From JBGPBY01 sp041481485 (lineage in GTDB: Bacteria > Acidobacteriota > Terriglobia > 20CM-2-55-15): DNA of 5,957 bases. Made by a program: the position numbers and the translations under genes. The notes under the pieces were generated by a model. The model did not search any database. It was not told the DNA's origin and saw only the letters and a list, made by a program, of their open reading frames with translations. The stretch is taken from assembly GCA_041481485.1 (NCBI GenBank), contig JBGPBY010000461.1, positions 1 to 5,957 on the forward strand, written 5' to 3'. Of this stretch, positions 5,759 to 5,957 are shown one piece after another (the stretch's first letter is position 1; every line of letters starts with the position of its first letter).

Positions 5759-5807
5759 CTGCGCCGCTGTTGTGGCTTCGTTACATTTTTCTTTATGGCG
5801 CAGCCAC
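5759..5807. repeat. Overlapping, mutually exclusive inverted repeats
   Basis: CTGCGCC (5759-5765) is a perfect inverted partner of GGCGCAG (5797-5803), with a 31-base gap. GTGGCT (5772-5777) is a perfect partner of AGCCAC (5802-5807), with a 24-base gap. The right arms share bases 5802-5803, so both stems cannot form fully at once. TTTTT at 5786-5790 lies inside the loops, not after a stem. Confidence 0.4.
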
Positions 5808-5833
5808 CCCTTTTGGCAAGGAAAGGCAATTGC

Positions 5834-5860
5834 ACCCCGAAGCCCGGATGCGGGGAAAAA
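5834..5860. repeat. Small GC-rich hairpin beside an A-run
   Basis: CCCCG and CGGGG flank an 11-base loop (AAGCCCGGATG) and are followed on the plus strand by AAAAAA. On the minus strand the T-run therefore comes before the hairpin, so it is not a rho-independent terminator in either direction. Confidence 0.3.
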
Positions 5861-5957
5861 ATACGTGACCCTATTTGTGAAGTGCTGTACTAAGCTGCAG
5901 GAAATACCAACGTATCTATTTATGCACAAAAGCATATGTCCGGTAACGCGCATGCCC

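Larger units (their letters stand above)
5591..5957. other. Non-coding right end with inverted repeats
   Basis: No gene is supported in these 367 bases. A minus-strand frame is open from 5953 to 5681 (90 codons), but it has no recognisable domain, and its upstream region lies outside the window. The stretch is richer in A+T than the preceding gene and holds several inverted repeats. There is no hairpin followed by a T-run directly after the phosphatase-like stop. Confidence 0.5.

Noticed and set aside
5834..5860. Hairpin next to an A-run as a terminator
   Set aside because: The T-run would precede the stem on the minus strand and is absent on the plus strand, so it cannot work as a rho-independent terminator.
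5681..5953. A 90-codon minus-strand frame at the right end
   Set aside because: It has no domain or signal that I recognise, crosses the inverted repeats, and its upstream region is cut off, so no ribosome site can be seen.

Overview
The window looks like chromosomal DNA from an Acidobacteriota-type soil bacterium or a metagenomic contig of one. The lineage call is an inference. It rests on three secreted or outer-membrane families that I associate mainly with that phylum: a DUF6152-like HHSF protein, a secreted protein with the GKPDLSGIW signature, and a small outer-membrane beta-barrel. I see no rRNA, tRNA, CRISPR array, complete insertion sequence, phage gene or recognisable defence operon.

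Layout. Bases 1-328 hold no convincing gene. A DUF6152-like secreted protein (329-828, +) is broken by one frameshift near base 453. After a roughly 300-base gap comes an outer-membrane beta-barrel protein (1136-1819, +). It converges on an exported protein with a methyltransferase-like fold, resembling the LIC_10091 family (1961-3127, -). Upstream of that on the same strand is a 131-residue conserved protein of unknown function (3214-3609, -). That gene is preceded without a stop by a short in-frame segment whose first residues look like a cupin (3610-3831, -). A divergent promoter region (3832-3954) separates this from a secreted GKPDLSGIW-family protein (3955-4725, +). An inositol-monophosphatase-superfamily protein follows 76 bases later (4802-5590, +). 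Bases 5591-5957 carry inverted repeats but no supported gene.

How the genes may relate. Four of the products carry export signals, so much of the window concerns the cell envelope or periplasm. The two minus-strand genes could be one transcription unit, but a dyad and a possible -10 hexamer lie between them, so separate transcription is also possible. The GKPDLSGIW and phosphatase-like genes are tandem, yet a good extended -10 sits against the phosphatase-like start, so they need not be an operon. No shared pathway can be read from the sequence.

The most notable points are: a phosphatase-like protein that has lost two of the usual metal-binding aspartates (now Cys and His); a SAM-methyltransferase-like fold behind a signal peptide; the single-base break in the DUF6152 gene; and the in-frame cupin-like remnant upstream of the 131-residue gene. 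I did not find a clear new multi-gene system.
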